64,000 bases of DNA from Bacteroidota bacterium (GCA_029265715.1 JAJUGZ010000008.1:1-64000); one strand, 5' to 3'; shown: positions 28,551 through 38,405, counted from the stretch's first letter. The notes: a model not told the origin generated them from the letters alone. A program made the numbers and translations.

Positions 28551-29261
28551 TTATAAAACACGGATCTTCATGTTGCGAAATTGAGTCAGGCCTCCATGGT
28601 CCTGCAACCCAATATGGCCGGTAGGAGAAACTCCATAGAAACGGGCATCTTTCCACTTGCCGGCTTCTTTCCGGGCCTGCCAGTCGGCATCCCACAAATT
28701 GTATTCAACTACCTTTACCCCATTCAGGTAATGTTCAACATGAGGCCCTTTTACTATAATCCGGGTCTCATTCCACTCATCAATTGGTTTTACCCGGGCA
28801 TTCCGGGGTGCATTCATCGCATAATTTGCCCCGGAATATTGGTCATCATGCAATTTATCGGGCCAACCCTTATCGTCGATCAGCTGATATTCAGGACCCG
28901 ACTCATAGATCGCATCTACGCTGTCTTCCTGAACATGGTAAAAAATTCCGCTGTTACTTTGCGGGGCAATCTTCCATTCCAGATACAATTCAAAATCCTG
29001 ATACTCTCCGACCGTAATGATATCGCCTCCATGGTCACTTCCGGTCCCGGAGTTATTTAAAATACCATCGACAACCTTCCATCCGGTTATTGTATCGCCT
29101 TGAAAAGCGCGCCAACCATCCAGGTTCTGTCCATTAAAAAGCAGTTGCCAGCCTTCCTGTTTTTCCTGATCAGTCAGGACATTTAGGGTAACAACAACCG
29201 GTTTGGGCTTGCAGGCAATGAGCCCGAATAAAATAAATATGAAGAAGTAGTACTTTCCCAT
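28551..29261 (-). CDS. DUF1080 (3-keto-disaccharide hydrolase-like) lipoprotein
   Basis: A 236-residue lipoprotein. The signal ends in a lipobox FGLIAC (Cys17), so it is anchored in a membrane outside the cytosol. The rest is one DUF1080 domain of concanavalin-like fold, with GWQLLFNGQNLDGWRAF near residue 40, NSGIFYHV and a C-terminal GLQDHGG stretch. Known members hydrolyse 3-keto-glycosides in the periplasm or bind glycans, so this is a candidate for sugar use. No keto-forming dehydrogenase is beside it. It is the first gene of a two-gene minus-strand unit. Confidence 0.88.
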   Translation of the reverse strand: MGKYYFFIFILFGLIACKPKPVVVTLNVLTDQEKQEGWQLLFNGQNLDGWRAFQGDTITGWKVVDGILNNSGTGSDHGGDIITVGEYQDFELYLEWKIAPQSNSGIFYHVQEDSVDAIYESGPEYQLIDDKGWPDKLHDDQYSGANYAMNAPRNARVKPIDEWNETRIIVKGPHVEHYLNGVKVVEYNLWDADWQARKEAGKWKDARFYGVSPTGHIGLQDHGGLTQFRNMKIRVL

Positions 29262-29432
29262 GTGTCTTTTTTTTGTTTGATTAATATTTTCCCGGATTCA
29301 TGTCCTAAAATTAGCTATTCGAATGCAGATCCGGAAGCAGAGTTTCTGTTTTATGCACTTCCCTAACAAATAAAATCTTCACAGCCAAGCATACTGCAAG
29401 TTTGTTCAGAATACAGTAATTTTATTACCATT

Positions 29433-30254
29433 ATGAAGAATATCAAATTCAAATCGCCGGGAAAGAAAATTATCGGAATGGTGCATGTGGCAGCGCTTCC
29501 CGGGACGCCGGCCCATTCTCTGCCGGTCGAGCAAATTATTAAACAGGCGCTTGCCGAAGCTCAAACATTGCGAGAGGCAGGAGTCGATGCTATCCTGATT
29601 GAAAACATGCACGATGTGCCTTACCTGAAACGAAATGTCGGTCCGGAAATCGTTTCTTCGATGACTGCCATATGTTCTGAAATCAGACATCAGATCGACC
29701 TGCCGATGGGCGTTCAGATCCTGGCCGGGGCCAATCGCGAAGCGCTGGCTGTAGCGTTGGCAGCCGATCTGGATTTTATCCGTGCCGAAGGCTTTGTCTT
29801 CGGGCATCTGGCCGACGAAGGCTACATGGACAGTTGCGCCGGCAAATTGTTGCGTTACCGGAAACAGATTGGAGCCGAACACATCCTCATATTTACCGAC
29901 ATTTTGAAAAAACATTCATCGCATGCCATCACGTCCGACCTGAGTTTGCGCGAACATGTTGAAACCGCCGAATATTTCCGGAGCGACGGGATTATCATTA
30001 CCGGCAGTTCGACCGGCAAAGAACCGCAACCAGAAGATGTGGCCGTAGCAAAAAAATCGACCACCCTGCCTGTAATGATTGGCTCAGGCATAACGACTGA
30101 CAACCTCAGTAAATACTGGCATCTGGCCGATGCTTTCATTGTAGGGTCGTGGTTGAAGGAAGAAGGCAATTGGGAAAACCCGGTATCTCCGGAACGAGCC
30201 AGGCTGTTTATGCAGCAAGTGGCTAAACTAAGAAATAACTTAAAGGCTGTTTAA
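29433..30254 (+). CDS. BtpA/SgcQ-family protein
   Basis: A 273-residue TIM-barrel protein of the BtpA family. Family motifs seen are IIGMVHVAALPGTP (13-26), DAILIENMHDVPYLK and the C-terminal IGSGITTDNLSKYWHLADAF phosphate-binding region. The namesake BtpA is needed for photosystem I stability in cyanobacteria, but in non-photosynthetic bacteria relatives (SgcQ) lie in sugar-use clusters and the reaction is unknown. The last two codons and the stop are part of an inverted-repeat element, so an insertion may have replaced the original end. Confidence 0.83.
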   Translation: MKNIKFKSPGKKIIGMVHVAALPGTPAHSLPVEQIIKQALAEAQTLREAGVDAILIENMHDVPYLKRNVGPEIVSSMTAICSEIRHQIDLPMGVQILAGANREALAVALAADLDFIRAEGFVFGHLADEGYMDSCAGKLLRYRKQIGAEHILIFTDILKKHSSHAITSDLSLREHVETAEYFRSDGIIITGSSTGKEPQPEDVAVAKKSTTLPVMIGSGITTDNLSKYWHLADAFIVGSWLKEEGNWENPVSPERARLFMQQVAKLRNNLKAV

Positions 30255-30411
30255 AATTAGTTCACCGAAAAATTTTAGACTCAATTTTATCAGTCGTCAC
30301 TCACCCCAAGCCCGGTAAACCGTTCTTTTCTCCGCTCTATGTTACAGAGCGGGGAAACGCATCGAAGATGCGACGGGGGTGAACATGGGGGACAAATAAA
30401 ATTTAAACAGT
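30246..30411. mobile_element. Small inverted-repeat element without genes (MITE-like)
   Basis: About 165 bases bounded by imperfect inverted ends: the left reads GCTGTTTAAAATTAG and the right, on the other strand, GACTGTTTAAATTTT. Inside are two hairpins, CCGCTCT/AGAGCGG (30332-30352) and CGCATC/GATGCG with a GAA loop (30358-30372). No open frame of note is present. The left end supplies the stop codon of the BtpA gene. A target-site duplication was not clearly found. A terminator function for btpA is an alternative. Confidence 0.45.
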
Positions 30412-30505
30412 CAATAACCTCTGCAATTTATTTCATGCTGATTGTCCGTTGACAATGCTTTTTTAGCCTATGTGATTTCAAAAATTCACGCGATATTTGC
30501 CCCGC

Positions 30506-31786
30506 ATGAAGAAACTTCTGATTATAACCTACTATTGGCCTCCATCGGGCGGTGCCGGCGTGCAGCGCTGGCTCAAGTTTACCAAATATCTGCCGGAATT
30601 TGGCTGGCAACCTGTCGTCTTAACGGTTTCGCCCGAAGATGCCAGCTATCCGCAGATCGACGAAAGTTTAGCCGCAGAAGTTTCTCCGGAAGTGAACGTA
30701 TTCCGGACCCCCAGCTTCGAATTGTATCAGTTGTATAAGTGGTTTTCCGGAAAGAAGGAAGTGCCATACGGAGGGTTCGCCAACGAATCGCGCGAATCGG
30801 CCGGACAAAAACTTTCCAAGTTTGTTCGCGGAAACCTGCTCCTCCCCGACCCCCGTCGCGGCTGGAACCGCTATGCGCTGAAAAAAGCTGCCGCGCTGAT
30901 CCGGGAATTTCAGATCGACACAATCGTAACAACAAGTCCGCCCCACTCGACCCAACTGATCGGGCTCGAACTAAAAAAACGGTTCAACGTCCGCTGGATT
31001 GCCGACCTGCGCGACCCGTGGACCGACATTTACTATTACAACCAGTTCCGCCACACGGCGCTGGCCTTGCGAATCGACCGCAACTACGAACGGCAGGTGA
31101 TTGAAAAAGCTGACCAGCTGATTACCGTCAGCGAAGATGTAAAACGCCTGCTGGCAGCCAAGTCGAAACAACCTGTTGCCGATAAAATCCACGTCATCCC
31201 GAACGGATACGACGACGAAGATTTTGCCAATCCACTTCCGCCAGACGATGCTAAAATAACGCTGACATATACCGGAACGATTTCCGAATCGTATGATATA
31301 ACCGGGCTGATTGAAGCGCTATCCGGCTTGGATGAAAAACAGAGAACCCAATTAAAACTTCGTTTTGTTGGGAAAATCCCGGGAACCATTGTCGAGAAAA
31401 TCAGACAGACAGTCCCCGACATTGATCTGGATTTAGTTGGATACGTTGATCACGCCAAATCAATTGAATATTTGTTCCGGAGCCACTTGCTGTTATTGGT
31501 CATTCCGAAAGTGCCCAACAACCGGGGAATTATTACCGGCAAATTTTTCGAATACCTGGCCTCGGGACGGCCGGTACTGGCCATCGGGCCAACCGATGGC
31601 GATTTGGCTGATTTAATTGCAGAAACCAGCTGTGGACAATTGTTTGACTATGCTGACGCAGCCGGCATGCAAGTGTTTATTGAAAAGTGCGCAACCGGAA
31701 AATTTGCCGTTAACTCAGCAGACAAAGCACAGCGCTATTCGCGCCGGAACCTGAGCCAGGAGCTCGCAAAAATGCTTGAACAATGA
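30506..31786 (+). CDS. Glycosyltransferase family 4
   Basis: A 426-residue GT-B enzyme. The N-terminus MKKLLIITYYWPPSGGAGVQ is typical of GT4 enzymes that act on envelope or capsular sugars. The donor-binding domain has the HVIPNGYDDEDF loop at about 225-236 and the late GKFFEYLASGRPVLAIGP motif (about 345-362), with the conserved E. The ATG at 30506 is preferred; a TTG three codons earlier exists. It overlaps the next GT4 gene by 4 bases (ATGA), indicating one operon. Sugar and linkage are not predictable. Confidence 0.88.
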   Translation: MKKLLIITYYWPPSGGAGVQRWLKFTKYLPEFGWQPVVLTVSPEDASYPQIDESLAAEVSPEVNVFRTPSFELYQLYKWFSGKKEVPYGGFANESRESAGQKLSKFVRGNLLLPDPRRGWNRYALKKAAALIREFQIDTIVTTSPPHSTQLIGLELKKRFNVRWIADLRDPWTDIYYYNQFRHTALALRIDRNYERQVIEKADQLITVSEDVKRLLAAKSKQPVADKIHVIPNGYDDEDFANPLPPDDAKITLTYTGTISESYDITGLIEALSGLDEKQRTQLKLRFVGKIPGTIVEKIRQTVPDIDLDLVGYVDHAKSIEYLFRSHLLLLVIPKVPNNRGIITGKFFEYLASGRPVLAIGPTDGDLADLIAETSCGQLFDYADAAGMQVFIEKCATGKFAVNSADKAQRYSRRNLSQELAKMLEQ

Positions 31787-32967
31787 GAATAGGCATGATC
31801 CTCGACTCGACCTTCCCTCCCGACCCCCGGGTTGAAAATGAAGCTGTTTCCCTGATTGAAAAAGGGCATGAAGTTTTTCTGTTTTGCCTGAATTATAACA
31901 GTCGGCCGGCCCGGGAAACGATTCGTGGTATCCATGTTTACCGAGCTTCGGCCGGCAAGCTGCTCTATAAGCTTTCGGCCCTGGCTTACACGGTCCCGTT
32001 TTACCATCAGATGTTGGCTCGAAAAGTCAGGAAATTTTTGCAGGAAACACCGGTCGATGCCCTGCATGTTCACGATATCCAATCGGCCCGCGCCGTGGTC
32101 TGGGCCAACCGGAAACTGCAACGGCCACTGGTGCTCGACCTGCACGAAAACCGCCCCGAAATCATGAAATATTACCAGCATGTCTGTCGATTCCCCGGGA
32201 ACCTCCTGATCTATCCTTCACTATGGAAGCGCAGGGAACACCAGCTGGTAAAAAAAGCCAACCACGTGGTAGTTGTAACCCGCGAAGCCAAACAACATCT
32301 GGTTACAGAAACCGGCATTTCTCCGGAAAAAGTTTCGGTCGTCCCCAATACGGTTTTGCCTTCGTTTTACAAGGATTACAAACCCGATCACCGTTTTCAG
32401 GAACGGTTCCGGAACCGGTTTGTGTTGTTCTATTTTGGAGAAACCGGATTGCGTCGCGGCCTTGAATCAGCCGTTCGCGCGGTAGCTTTACTGAAAAAAG
32501 ACATTCCGGATATTTTGCTGCTGATTGTAGGAAAAAGTAAAACTGACGGCTATTTAAAAGAACTGGCCCGCCGGTTGGACATTGAAGACAACGTTTGTCT
32601 GGATGGTTGGCAAGACCCGTCGTTGCTGCATGCCTACATCGAAGCCAGCGACGTGTGTATTTCACCGCTGCTGCGAAATATTCACCACGACACCACGTAT
32701 GCCAACAAATTGTTTCAGTACATGGCTTTAGGCAAACCGGTTCTGGTGAGCGACTGCCCGGCCCAGCAAACCATTGTCGAAGAAGCTCATGCCGGGCTGG
32801 TGCACAAAGCCGGCGACGAGACCGACCTGGCAACCAAAGTAAAAATACTCTACCTTTCAGCCGAAGACCGCCGCACGATGGGACAAAACGGACAAAAATT
32901 TGTCCGCAAGTACTTTAACTGGACCCTTTGCAGCCGCGAACTTCAACAACTTTACGACAACCTGTAA
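31783..32967 (+). CDS. Glycosyltransferase family 4
   Basis: A 394-residue GT4 enzyme starting MRIGMILDSTFPPDPRVENE, a common GT4 opening. The C-terminal half has the VSVVPNTVLPSFY loop and NKLFQYMALGKPVLVSDCPA, with the catalytic acidic position replaced by Q in FQYM where most members have FEYM; Q occurs in some family branches. Its start overlaps the stop of the previous gene by 4 bases. It is followed 13 bases later by a methyltransferase, suggesting one glycan-synthesis group. Confidence 0.87.
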   Translation: MRIGMILDSTFPPDPRVENEAVSLIEKGHEVFLFCLNYNSRPARETIRGIHVYRASAGKLLYKLSALAYTVPFYHQMLARKVRKFLQETPVDALHVHDIQSARAVVWANRKLQRPLVLDLHENRPEIMKYYQHVCRFPGNLLIYPSLWKRREHQLVKKANHVVVVTREAKQHLVTETGISPEKVSVVPNTVLPSFYKDYKPDHRFQERFRNRFVLFYFGETGLRRGLESAVRAVALLKKDIPDILLLIVGKSKTDGYLKELARRLDIEDNVCLDGWQDPSLLHAYIEASDVCISPLLRNIHHDTTYANKLFQYMALGKPVLVSDCPAQQTIVEEAHAGLVHKAGDETDLATKVKILYLSAEDRRTMGQNGQKFVRKYFNWTLCSRELQQLYDNL

Positions 32968-32980
32968 TTCACAACCTGCG

Positions 32981-33502
32981 ATGTACGAAAATTCATTCCC
33001 GCATAAACGATACGCCCAGACCCTGGCCTTCATTCAAAAGCACATTTCACCGGGAAGCCGCATTCTGGACCTAGGCCCTGAAAATCCGTTTGCCGAAGTT
33101 TTACAAAAGCAAAATTTCTCCGTACAAAATACCGGGATGACCGACCTGGATTTAAACCCGGAAATTGTATGTACTAAAGATGCGGATGTGGTGACTGCCC
33201 TCGAAATTCTGGAACATCTGGTTTCACCCTATCCGGTTTTGAAAAACCTGCCGGCGAAAAAGCTCATCGCCACGGTTCCGCTAAAATTGTGGTTTGCACC
33301 GGCCTACCGCAGCAAAACCGATCTGTGGGACCGCCACTATCACGAATTTGAAGACTGGCAGTTTGATATGTTGCTCGAAAAGGCCGGATGGAAAATCATC
33401 GCCCGCGAAAAATGGATATCCCCTTCCAACAAATTGGGTATCCGCCCGTTTCTCCGGAAAATCACCCCGCGTTATTATGCGGTGTATGCCGAACGAGTCT
33501 GA
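32981..33502 (+). CDS. Class I SAM-dependent methyltransferase
   Basis: A 173-residue methyltransferase. Motif I is SRILDLGPENPFA (about 23-35), motif II is near DADVVTALEILEHL, and post-motif strands end in PRYYAVYAERV. The SAM-binding GxGxG loop is reduced to DLGPENP, as in some small sugar or lipid methyltransferases. The ATG at 32981 begins the recognisable domain; an upstream in-frame start at 32900 would lie inside the GT4 gene. Its last 41 bases overlap the 3' end of the flippase gene on the other strand. Likely it modifies the glycan made by the adjacent GT4 enzymes. Confidence 0.83.
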   Translation: MYENSFPHKRYAQTLAFIQKHISPGSRILDLGPENPFAEVLQKQNFSVQNTGMTDLDLNPEIVCTKDADVVTALEILEHLVSPYPVLKNLPAKKLIATVPLKLWFAPAYRSKTDLWDRHYHEFEDWQFDMLLEKAGWKIIAREKWISPSNKLGIRPFLRKITPRYYAVYAERV

Positions 33503-34970
33503 GTTTTTTCAGAATAAAAAAGATGGTATGGTTCACGTCGGCTGACACCTTGAGAAGATAAATCAGCACGACAAAAACCAAACCGGCTACTACACTGCGA
33601 ATGACGGCATCAACGTATGGGTTCAGTATAAATGGAATAATCATTCCGGCAAGAACTGCAACAACCGAAACAAGCAACGTCGTTAAATGTGCCCGGCGGT
33701 AAGGATACAGGTTCATCACCCGCTTCATGTATATAACCCGGATCAGCGAATACAAGCCCATTGAAAATAAAGTTGCCACAGCTGCCCCGGTCATTCCCAT
33801 GAGCGGAATACAAACCATGTTCGAAATAACCGACAATACAATCAGGAGCGCCATAAACAATGTGTAGATCTTATACTTATGCGAAGTCGCCAAAATCTGA
33901 AGGCTCACCCCGGTTGAGACCGCAACCAGGTTAGCAGCCGAGATAAAAACAATAACCCATTTCCCGTCAGAGTAAGCTGGCGGCAATATTTTAAAAATGT
34001 TATCAAAATTTGCGATCAAAAGCACGCACAAAAAACATCCGGCGATAAACTGGGTAATGCTGCTCTTGTAAAAAATATCGTTAATCGTTTTATGATCATT
34101 CTCTTTCCATGCATCGGCAATCACAGTTGAAGATATTTTCGAGATCGCCCGGTTAGGGACCAGAATAATAGATCCGAACATAAAGCTCACCGAATAAATC
34201 CCGGTCAACGACAGGTTGAAATATTCGTTGATCATGATCTTGTCGATGCTCATCACGGCTACTCCGGAAAGGCCGCCAATGATCCCGTAAAAACCCATGC
34301 TCACCATCTCTTTTTTCAGGGATGGACTGATAAAAGAAAGTTCCGGCTTCAGGCTGAACTGCTTTCGGGAAATTAAAAGAATCAGGAGGTACACCGCCGG
34401 GAAACTGAGCGCAACAACATATCCGGTCACATACTGCTGAAAGTTAATCCAGTGCACAAAATATGCCCCCAACAGGAGCAAGTTCCCAAACCGATAAGCA
34501 AAATCGGAAAGAAAAGTTCCGGTTGTCGCATCGTACAACATTTTGTTGTAGGTATCGAAAATCAGGAAAAACATCCGGAAGAAAATCAGGGGGATCAGGA
34601 AGTAAATATATTCGACCAAAAGTGGCGAATCAGCCTCGTTACTGGCAATGATATACGGTTTCAGAACAAAAAAACTAATCATCGCCAAAGTAAAGCCTAC
34701 CAACCCGACAACAACCGAGATAAACACAAACCCGTGATGTTTGCTTTCTGCATCCCGAAAATAGCTGAAAAGCCGGGCTGTAACATTGGTAAACCCGAGA
34801 TTGGAAAACTGGGCGTAAACCGCCGATACCGCCACCAAAATGTTCACCAGCCCGATTTCGTCGGTCGTCATGAGCTTCGGCATAATCAGTACCGTATTTA
34901 CAAAACCGATCAGCACACCCAAATAGGAGTAGATACTCCCGACGATGCTTTGCTTTTTGATGACGCCCAT
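33462..34970 (-). CDS. Polysaccharide flippase (Wzx-like, MATE/MOP superfamily)
   Basis: A 502-residue integral membrane protein with about 12-14 helices. It opens KKQSIVGSIYSYLGVLIGFV, the start seen in Wzx/RfbX-type polysaccharide biosynthesis proteins, and carries further helices to the end, including the MVCIPLMGMTGAAVATLFS motif found in such transporters. It is thought to flip lipid-linked oligosaccharides across the inner membrane. It sits next to the GT4 and methyltransferase genes, with which it shares a 41-base convergent overlap. Confidence 0.87.
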   Translation of the reverse strand: MGVIKKQSIVGSIYSYLGVLIGFVNTVLIMPKLMTTDEIGLVNILVAVSAVYAQFSNLGFTNVTARLFSYFRDAESKHHGFVFISVVVGLVGFTLAMISFFVLKPYIIASNEADSPLLVEYIYFLIPLIFFRMFFLIFDTYNKMLYDATTGTFLSDFAYRFGNLLLLGAYFVHWINFQQYVTGYVVALSFPAVYLLILLISRKQFSLKPELSFISPSLKKEMVSMGFYGIIGGLSGVAVMSIDKIMINEYFNLSLTGIYSVSFMFGSIILVPNRAISKISSTVIADAWKENDHKTINDIFYKSSITQFIAGCFLCVLLIANFDNIFKILPPAYSDGKWVIVFISAANLVAVSTGVSLQILATSHKYKIYTLFMALLIVLSVISNMVCIPLMGMTGAAVATLFSMGLYSLIRVIYMKRVMNLYPYRRAHLTTLLVSVVAVLAGMIIPFILNPYVDAVIRSVVAGLVFVVLIYLLKVSADVNHTIFFILKKLRLVRHTPHNNAG

Positions 34971-35002
34971 GCTTTTCTTTTAGATTATGAACTAAAAAGG
35001 TT

Positions 35003-35010
35003 TAATTTTG
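35003..35010 (+). promoter_or_regulatory. Candidate -7 element for the YfhO-family gene
   Basis: TAATTTTG fits TAnnTTTG, 44 bases before the ATG at 35055, in the 84-base divergent region shared with the flippase gene. There is no TTG at -33. Confidence 0.45.
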
Positions 35011-35054
35011 TCCGGTGACGAAATTACAAATTAATAAGTTACTCCGTTTGCGCT

Positions 35055-37523
35055 ATGGACACAAAAGCTTTGCTCCGGAAAGCGGGGCCCTACCTCGCTG
35101 CTATTCTGTTATTTCTCCTGATCAGTGTCATTTATTTCTCTCCGGTTCTCGAAGGAAAACAACTGCAAAGTTCCGACGGCACGTTGTTTAAAGGAATGGC
35201 CAAAGAAATTACCGATTACCGCGAGGCAACCGGCAAAGAGGCACTTTGGACCAACAGCGCGTTCGGCGGAATGCCATCTTTCCTGATTTCGACCCTGTAC
35301 CCCGGCGAGTTTTTTGCCTCCATCCAACGAGCTGTCATGTCGGTTTCGAGGCCGGTGATGATCCTGACGCTCAGTTTTGCCTTTTTCCTTGTGCTTTGCC
35401 TGCTGCTTGAAATGCCGCTTTGGCCCGCTTTCGCAGCAAGTTTGGCCTACGGAATGATGACATTCACCTTTGTCGTGATGGTAACCGGGCACATGACCAA
35501 AGCACACACACTGGCTTACACCGGACTGGTTGTCGGGGGCGTGTTGTATGCCTTCCGGAAAAACCGGCTTGGCGGAAGTATCCTGGCCGCCATCGGCCTT
35601 TCGTGGATGCTGAGCGCCAACCACCTGCAAATGACCTACTATGTGGCAATCCTGATTTTAATCCTGGCAATCACCTATTTTGTTTATGCCGTTAAAGAAA
35701 AAACGCTTCCCGATTTTATAAAAACGTCAGCTTTTTTATTAGTAGCCCTGATATTGGCTGTCGGCACCAACTTCTCGCGCCTTTACACCACGTATGAATA
35801 CGGGAAATACTCGATGCGCGGAAAATCAGAACTAACACTGAATAACGAAAATAAAACCACCGGGCTCGACCGCGACTATATTCTGGATTACAGCTACGAC
35901 TGGGGAGAAGCGCTGACTGCGTTCATCCCGCGGTTTAAAGGCGGCGGCATGAACGAACCGCTCGGTGAAAGTTCAGAGACGTACAAGTGGCTTGAAAAAA
36001 GCCAGGGGGCAGCCAAGGCCAAAGAAATTGTAAAAGGCGGCATGCCCATGTACTGGGGAAGTCAGCCCATTTCCGGGGCGCCGTTTTATTTCGGGGCTGT
36101 TTTGTGCTATTTGTTTGTATTTGGGCTGTTTGTTGTTAAAGGCAAAGACAAATGGTGGCTGGCGGCTGTTTTTGTCGTGTCGCTGCTGTTGTCGCTCGGC
36201 AAAAACTTTTCGGTCCTGACTAACCTGATGCTCGACTATTTCCCCGGGTACAACAAGTTCCGCGACGTTAAGAACATTATTGTCATCGAGCAATTCTCGA
36301 TGGCTTTGCTCGGAGCTTTGGCTATCAAAGAAATTGCCCAGCGCAAGATCAGCGACCCTGAGTTCATGAAGGGGCTGAAATACGCTACCGGAATCGTCGG
36401 CGGACTGGCGCTTATTTTTGCCATTATGCCCGGGCTGGCAGGCAATTTCTCCGGAAATACCGACGCGCAATACATGCAGATGGGCTGGCCCAAAGATTTG
36501 ATCGATGCCCTGGTTGCCGACCGAAAATCGATGTTACATACCGATGCGTTCCGGTCGCTGGTATTTGTACTTCTGGCAGCACTTGGACTATGGGCTTTCT
36601 GGACAAAAAAAATCAAAGCAAGCTATGCCATAACGCTCTGGGTTATTCTGATCATGGTCGACATGTGGCCGGTCAATAAGAAATATTTCAACAACGACAA
36701 TTTCACCTCGAAAAAAGAAGCAACAATCCCATTCCCGGAAACAACCATAACAAAAGAAATTGGCAAAGACACAGACCCGTATTTCAGGGTTTTAAACCTG
36801 AACAACCCATTTGCCGATTCAAGGACCTCGTATTTCTTCAAGTCGCTGGGCGGTTATCACGGGGCAAAAATGAAACGGTACAACGAACTGGCAACTTACC
36901 AGATCACCCCGGAAATGCAAAAACTGATTGCCGGGTTTAAAACACCGGATGCCATCGATTCGATCATGGGAACACTTCCGGTGATCAATATGCTGAACAC
37001 GAAATATTACATTTACGACTGGAACAGTCCGCCCTTAGTCAATCAACATGCGCTGGGCAATGCCTGGTTTGTACAGTCTGTGAAACTGGTCGACAATGCC
37101 GATCAGGAAATCAAAGCGCTGGACAATTTCGATCCGAAAACAACGGCGGTTGTTGATAAACGTTTTGAAAAAGAACTGTCCGGCTTTACATCCGCTTCCG
37201 GAGAAGGCGAAATCAGGCTAACGCAATATGATCCGAATTTCCTGAAATACCAAGCCTCGGCGAACAACGGGACACAGCTCGCTGTTTTTTCCGAGATTTA
37301 TTATCCGAAAGGCTGGAAGGCTTTCATCGATGGAAAAGAGGCTGACATTTTGCAGGCAAACTATGTGTTGCGTGCCTTGGTCGTTCCGCAGGGAACACAC
37401 GAAATCGAGTTCCGGTTCGAACCGCGATCCTATTTTGTGGGCAATAAAATTTCGATGGCAAGTTCAATCTTGTTACTTTTGGCCTTCGCCGGATATCTGT
37501 ATTTCGAATTCAAAAAAAAGTAA
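35055..37523 (+). CDS. YfhO-family membrane protein
   Basis: An 822-residue membrane protein with a dozen or so helices and a soluble C-terminal part (about 565-795) before a final helix. The N-terminus AAILLFLLISVIYFSPVLEG, then LFKGMAKEITDYREATG and ALWTNSAFGGMPSF, is typical of Bacteroidetes YfhO proteins, a GT-C-like family. In firmicutes YfhO glycosylates lipoteichoic acid; the substrate in Bacteroidetes is unknown. ftsX follows 6 bases downstream, so they are likely cotranscribed. Confidence 0.85.
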   Translation: MDTKALLRKAGPYLAAILLFLLISVIYFSPVLEGKQLQSSDGTLFKGMAKEITDYREATGKEALWTNSAFGGMPSFLISTLYPGEFFASIQRAVMSVSRPVMILTLSFAFFLVLCLLLEMPLWPAFAASLAYGMMTFTFVVMVTGHMTKAHTLAYTGLVVGGVLYAFRKNRLGGSILAAIGLSWMLSANHLQMTYYVAILILILAITYFVYAVKEKTLPDFIKTSAFLLVALILAVGTNFSRLYTTYEYGKYSMRGKSELTLNNENKTTGLDRDYILDYSYDWGEALTAFIPRFKGGGMNEPLGESSETYKWLEKSQGAAKAKEIVKGGMPMYWGSQPISGAPFYFGAVLCYLFVFGLFVVKGKDKWWLAAVFVVSLLLSLGKNFSVLTNLMLDYFPGYNKFRDVKNIIVIEQFSMALLGALAIKEIAQRKISDPEFMKGLKYATGIVGGLALIFAIMPGLAGNFSGNTDAQYMQMGWPKDLIDALVADRKSMLHTDAFRSLVFVLLAALGLWAFWTKKIKASYAITLWVILIMVDMWPVNKKYFNNDNFTSKKEATIPFPETTITKEIGKDTDPYFRVLNLNNPFADSRTSYFFKSLGGYHGAKMKRYNELATYQITPEMQKLIAGFKTPDAIDSIMGTLPVINMLNTKYYIYDWNSPPLVNQHALGNAWFVQSVKLVDNADQEIKALDNFDPKTTAVVDKRFEKELSGFTSASGEGEIRLTQYDPNFLKYQASANNGTQLAVFSEIYYPKGWKAFIDGKEADILQANYVLRALVVPQGTHEIEFRFEPRSYFVGNKISMASSILLLLAFAGYLYFEFKKK

Positions 37524-37529
37524 ACGAGA

Positions 37530-38405
37530 ATGGCGGGAAATAAGCAAAAGCTTAAAACACGTATTTTCAGATCATACCTGACTTCAACGGTAAGCATTTC
37601 GATGGTTTTGTTCCTGATCGGGATGTTTGGTGTTGTGGTTTTAAACGCCGAACGGCTGGCAACCTACGTGCGGGAAAATATTGGTTTTACATTAATCCTG
37701 AACGATAATGTCAAGGAAATTGAAGTCATCCGCCTGCAAAAAATGCTGGATGCAACTCCTTCTGTAAAATCTTCGACTTATGTTGACAAGGAAACCGCCG
37801 CCAAACAATTACAGAAAGAACTGGGCGAAGATTTCACCGGGTTCCTGGGCTTCAACCCGCTGCTGGCATCGATTGATGTAAAATTGTATGCCGCCTACAC
37901 CAACCCCGACAGCCTGGCCGTGCTTGAAAAGAATTTTCTGCAATATCCGCAGGTAAAAGAAGTGACCTACCAGCGCGACCTGGTCAACATCATCAACGAG
38001 AATGTCCGGAAAATCGGACTTTTCCTGATTGTTTTTTCCGGGTTGTTGCTGCTGATTTTCTCGGCATTGATCAACAATACGATCCGCATGTCGATCTACT
38101 CGCAACGATTTGTTATTAATACCATGCAACTGGTTGGTGCAACCCGCAGTTTCATCCGGCGCCCGTTTGTCATGCGCAGTATTCTGTATGGTTTGGCAGG
38201 AGCCTTGGTGGCAAACATACTGCTGTTTGCCTTGATTTTATCGTATTCATCTGAGTTGAACGGCGTCATCGACCTGGCTAACCTGAACATTTTTATGTCT
38301 GTTTTCATTTTTGATGTGGCCTTAGGCATCATCATTTCGTGGGGATCGACCGTTTTGGCGGTCAATAAATTCCTCCGGATGAAATTTGACGAATTGTTTT
38401 ATTAG
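37530..38405 (+). CDS. ftsX: Cell division protein FtsX
   Basis: A 291-residue FtsX with the usual layout: a short cytosolic N-terminus, helix 1 (about 20-42), a periplasmic domain to about 170, and three C-terminal helices (about 172-190, 220-245, 260-280). With FtsE it couples cytosolic ATP hydrolysis to periplasmic cell-wall hydrolases. ftsE is not adjacent, which is usual in Bacteroidota. It is followed by the DUF3098 gene after 24 bases. Confidence 0.92.
   Translation: MAGNKQKLKTRIFRSYLTSTVSISMVLFLIGMFGVVVLNAERLATYVRENIGFTLILNDNVKEIEVIRLQKMLDATPSVKSSTYVDKETAAKQLQKELGEDFTGFLGFNPLLASIDVKLYAAYTNPDSLAVLEKNFLQYPQVKEVTYQRDLVNIINENVRKIGLFLIVFSGLLLLIFSALINNTIRMSIYSQRFVINTMQLVGATRSFIRRPFVMRSILYGLAGALVANILLFALILSYSSELNGVIDLANLNIFMSVFIFDVALGIIISWGSTVLAVNKFLRMKFDELFY

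Noticed and set aside
30281-30400. Possible CRISPR-like or riboswitch structure after btpA
   Set aside because: There are two unrelated hairpins but no repeated units with spacers and no conserved aptamer pattern; an inverted-repeat element explains it better.
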